Assembly: GCA_021234155.1 (NCBI GenBank)
Contig: JAJEKV010000052.1
Span: 10,061,284 to 10,125,283 of the forward strand
Source: Isoetes taiwanensis
Taxonomy: Eukaryota; Streptophyta; Lycopodiopsida; Isoetales; Isoetaceae
Direction: 5' to 3'
DNA: 64,000 nt
Made by a program: the position numbers and the translations under genes. The notes beneath the pieces are model-generated. The model saw only the letters and a program-made list of their open reading frames with translations. It was not told where the DNA came from and did not search any database. Positions 61,924 to 64,000 of this stretch are shown in pieces; the stretch's first letter is position 1; every line of letters starts with the position of its first letter.

Positions 61924-63466
61924 TGTGACGTTCCAGGTATTTATACTCTATACGTATGCATACCATGACACGTCACTAACATGTATCTAGGCCCTAGGGG
62001 TCAATTGGGGTTACCTAAAATGGATTTTGTTAGCTATGCTAATAAAATTAATGGATAATTATAGATTTTATTAGCATAATTAGCATAATTAACCTAATTA
62101 TGCTAATTAGAGTATAATTAATTAAATGTCCCCAATGGGCGAGTGCCACTTGGCCTAAATCGATTGGCCAAGAGGGACTTGCTATTTTGGGTGGAGAAAT
62201 AGGGGTTCTACCCCCATTTTTGCCCAAATTCGAATTGGGAAGAGAGGGGAAGCAGCAGCTACCAGCCTTATCCAGTATTTATCAGTTCTTGCCATCAAAC
62301 CCAAACTATGGAAGCCTTCCGTGATAACGGCTCCAGCCAAGAGACTGGTTAGTCCCTAGATAGCTTCTATTTCGGCTAACACTTCTTTGAATAGATGGAA
62401 TGATGGATGGTGATGGATACTTAGATGGTGTTTATATTCTTTCTTTCTGCTCCCTCCGTGTATTGGGGTTAAGGGAAGGGTAGAGACCTAAAGGCCAGCT
62501 AGAAATAGAGATGTTCCTAGCTAGAACCCTTAAAACCCAGTAATTGCGGCCTGTGCACAAGAGCCAACTTGGTTGAGGATGCTATGATGTGGTTCAGCAC
62601 CAAATAACGAGTATGACGGTGAATCGGGGGTGGGGTCCTAAGGGGCTGGCTCTGAGGACTCCTATAGTGTGCTAGGGCTTATAGCCTGGTCACCGAGAGG
62701 GCTCTGCATGGTTCCGGACACTCCTCGGTCGCAGAGACGCAGGCCTATATGGACGCCTCGATTGAGAATGGGCAGTGAGCCAGCCTTTAGATTTAGGGAA
62801 GTAAGTAGATGATGCACGATGGGGGGTCACCGATGTGGCATGTGTTCTCTAGCACACCCGTGGATCCGCCATGCTTTGAGGGACGGGGCGCCCTCGCCCG
62901 ATCGGACCGAGATGTAACCTAGAGTAGTCCCAGAGGGTGATTCCTTGGGATTAAGGGGAAGGCTACAAGCACGCCATAGCATGATTGACCCTATATCCGC
63001 AAAGTGTGCAATGCAGAGGGGCGGATGGAGTGGACTACCCTAGCCATTGTCTTATGCCGCCCAACGCCATGTTATGTTTCCGTCTCGCTATTATCTTGAG
63101 GTCTCAACATCGGCCTGACCCCTTGGAGTCTGAGCCTTGGGTAGTGCCTTGTTATGATATATTGTTCATATTATTGATGGTTGTACTTTCCTTTCGTTGA
63201 TGATGATGGATGGGCCACCCTTCGTGGTGGTATATTATTTTAGCATGATTGTTGTATGCTAACGTGTATGTATAAGCTCTTCCAGATAGGATTTCCCATA
63301 GAGGACGTGGGACTAATGACACCTCCAGTTTTTCGCCCCGACATTTTGGCCATCCCAAGTGGTCCGAGTATGACGGAGGGCCTTACCATGGTGATGTAAT
63401 CGCTGTGGGAGGGGAATTCCCGTATTTATACGATGGGAGCATCGTATAGATTCCAGAAGCATCACA
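61924..63466 (+). repeat. Element C 3' LTR (1,543 bp)
   Basis: Starts TGTGACGTTCC and ends AGCATCACA, colinear with 38415-39950. The terminal sequences TGTGACG and the end -CACA are shared with the inverted solo LTR. Confidence 0.93.
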
Positions 63467-63467
63467 G

Positions 63468-63493
63468 TGGTGTCAGAGCATGATTTTGGTGGA
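63468..63493 (+). other. Second primer-binding site after the 3' LTR
   Basis: TGGTGTCAGAGC followed by atgattttggtgga, matching the leader just inside the 5' LTR (39952-39977) with one change in the primer site. A normal 3' LTR is followed by the target duplication and flanking DNA, so this is the start of another internal region, cut after 26 bases. Confidence 0.9.
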
Positions 63494-64000
63494 TGACCAT
63501 TTATGTTGTGCTTTAAGTGAATGCATATTTCTTGAATCCTCATTTGCAATCCTGCAAGTCGATGATAGAAGGTCTACAAGTAAATATATATAACATTTTC
63601 AGAGCATATAGATGCGCACACCTATATATGCATAGCAAAATAACTACATTCACCTCTACATCTGCCTTGCAACATTGGGCACCTGCTAAGGAATTGGCAT
63701 TTTGATATTAGAAGCTATAGGACAAATTTGATCATTCTGTATTTCTTAGTCGATTACGAAAACACATTCTCAGACACACACCACACATTACACATGATGA
63801 GACTCGCACTCACCCATGTCATTTTTAGCACATACTACACATGATGAGACTTGCACTCATCTACTTACCACCTGATGGTAGCCACATGCACCAAAATCCC
63901 TCATATTACGATATTATTTGTAAAAGTCCTTATAAAACAACTCTCTCATGTTGAACAATAGAAAAAAAATAAAGACTAAACCCAACATACAATTTCTTAG
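63494..64000. other. Right flank, no gene seen
   Basis: A 54-bp direct repeat (cacatgatgagact at about 63794 and 63848) is the only structure noted. No coding frame or end of element C was found. Confidence 0.5.

Larger units (their letters stand above)
38415..63466 (+). mobile_element. Element C: Ty3/gypsy chromovirus with a 4.2-kb coding leader
   Basis: LTRs of 1,536 and 1,543 bp bound it. Order: 5' LTR, tRNA-iMet PBS, histone H3-containing ORF, acidic ORF, gag-protease, [inverted solo LTR], RT, [element B], RNase H, integrase with chromodomain, polypurine tract, 3' LTR. Without the two insertions the element would be about 12.5 kb, long for a chromovirus because of the leader ORFs. It is inactive: stops and frameshifts occur in each ORF. 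No target duplication is visible, since the 3' LTR runs on into a second primer-binding site. Confidence 0.93.

Noticed and set aside
1-64000. tRNA, rRNA or snRNA genes
   Set aside because: No cloverleaf with B-box-like GGTTCGANTCC plus matching acceptor ends and no conserved rRNA segment were noticed; tRNA-like text occurs only as primer-binding sites.

Overview
The window looks like repeat-dominated nuclear DNA from a land plant with a large genome. The only clearly host-type gene is an eight-exon plastid 3-oxoacyl-ACP synthase I (KAS1, minus strand, 17778-20489) with a transit peptide and short plant introns. Nearly everything else is mobile-element sequence. The mix (two non-chromovirus Ty3/gypsy elements with an RNase H upstream of the reverse transcriptase, a chromovirus, several LINEs, a PIF/Harbinger and a Penelope-like RT fragment) suggests a non-flowering plant such as a fern; that placement is inference.

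Layout. 1-6545: LINE debris, including a 5'-truncated minus-strand LINE with a 17-bp target-site duplication (3983-5447). 6546-10900: a ~605-bp leader plus first exon duplicated in tandem; copy one is fused in frame to the C-terminal part of a Penelope-like reverse transcriptase, copy two to an unrelated tail followed by T-rich intron-like DNA. 12221-16800: PIF/Harbinger pieces (Myb-like protein, plus strand; truncated transposase, minus strand) around a 609-bp tandem duplication. 17778-20604: KAS1 and its promoter. 21663-30715: Ty3/gypsy element A (plus strand), decayed, with a 783-bp LINE fragment inserted in its integrase. 31923-32016: an orphan TauE/SafE-like exon. 33768-37649: a LINE with ORF1, endonuclease and RT. 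38415-63466: chromovirus C (plus strand).

Chromovirus C is a nest. Between protease and RT it holds an inverted solo LTR of a related family (45827-47626, TSD attac). Its RT is split by Ty3/gypsy element B (48506-59272, minus strand, TSD gcagt), and one LTR of B is itself split by a 2,232-bp insertion between two T16 runs. Order of events: C, then the solo-LTR element and B, then the 2.2-kb insertion.

The most unusual content is in the 4.2-kb leader of C, between its LTR and gag. It holds a decayed reading frame that starts MARTK and ends in a colinear 98-codon histone H3 fold (41549-41845), then a second decayed, acidic ORF of about 500 codons. Since C also encodes an integrase chromodomain, one element would carry both a histone-tail reader and a histone-like protein.

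Elements A and B share an unusual plan: gag with three zinc knuckles, a protease with DGG in place of D[T/S]G, a complete RNase H before RT, a degenerate RNase H after RT, integrase, a primer-binding site matching tRNA-Gln, and LTRs whose ends fold into hairpins. I saw no tRNA, rRNA or CRISPR. All homology calls are from reading the translations, not from searches.
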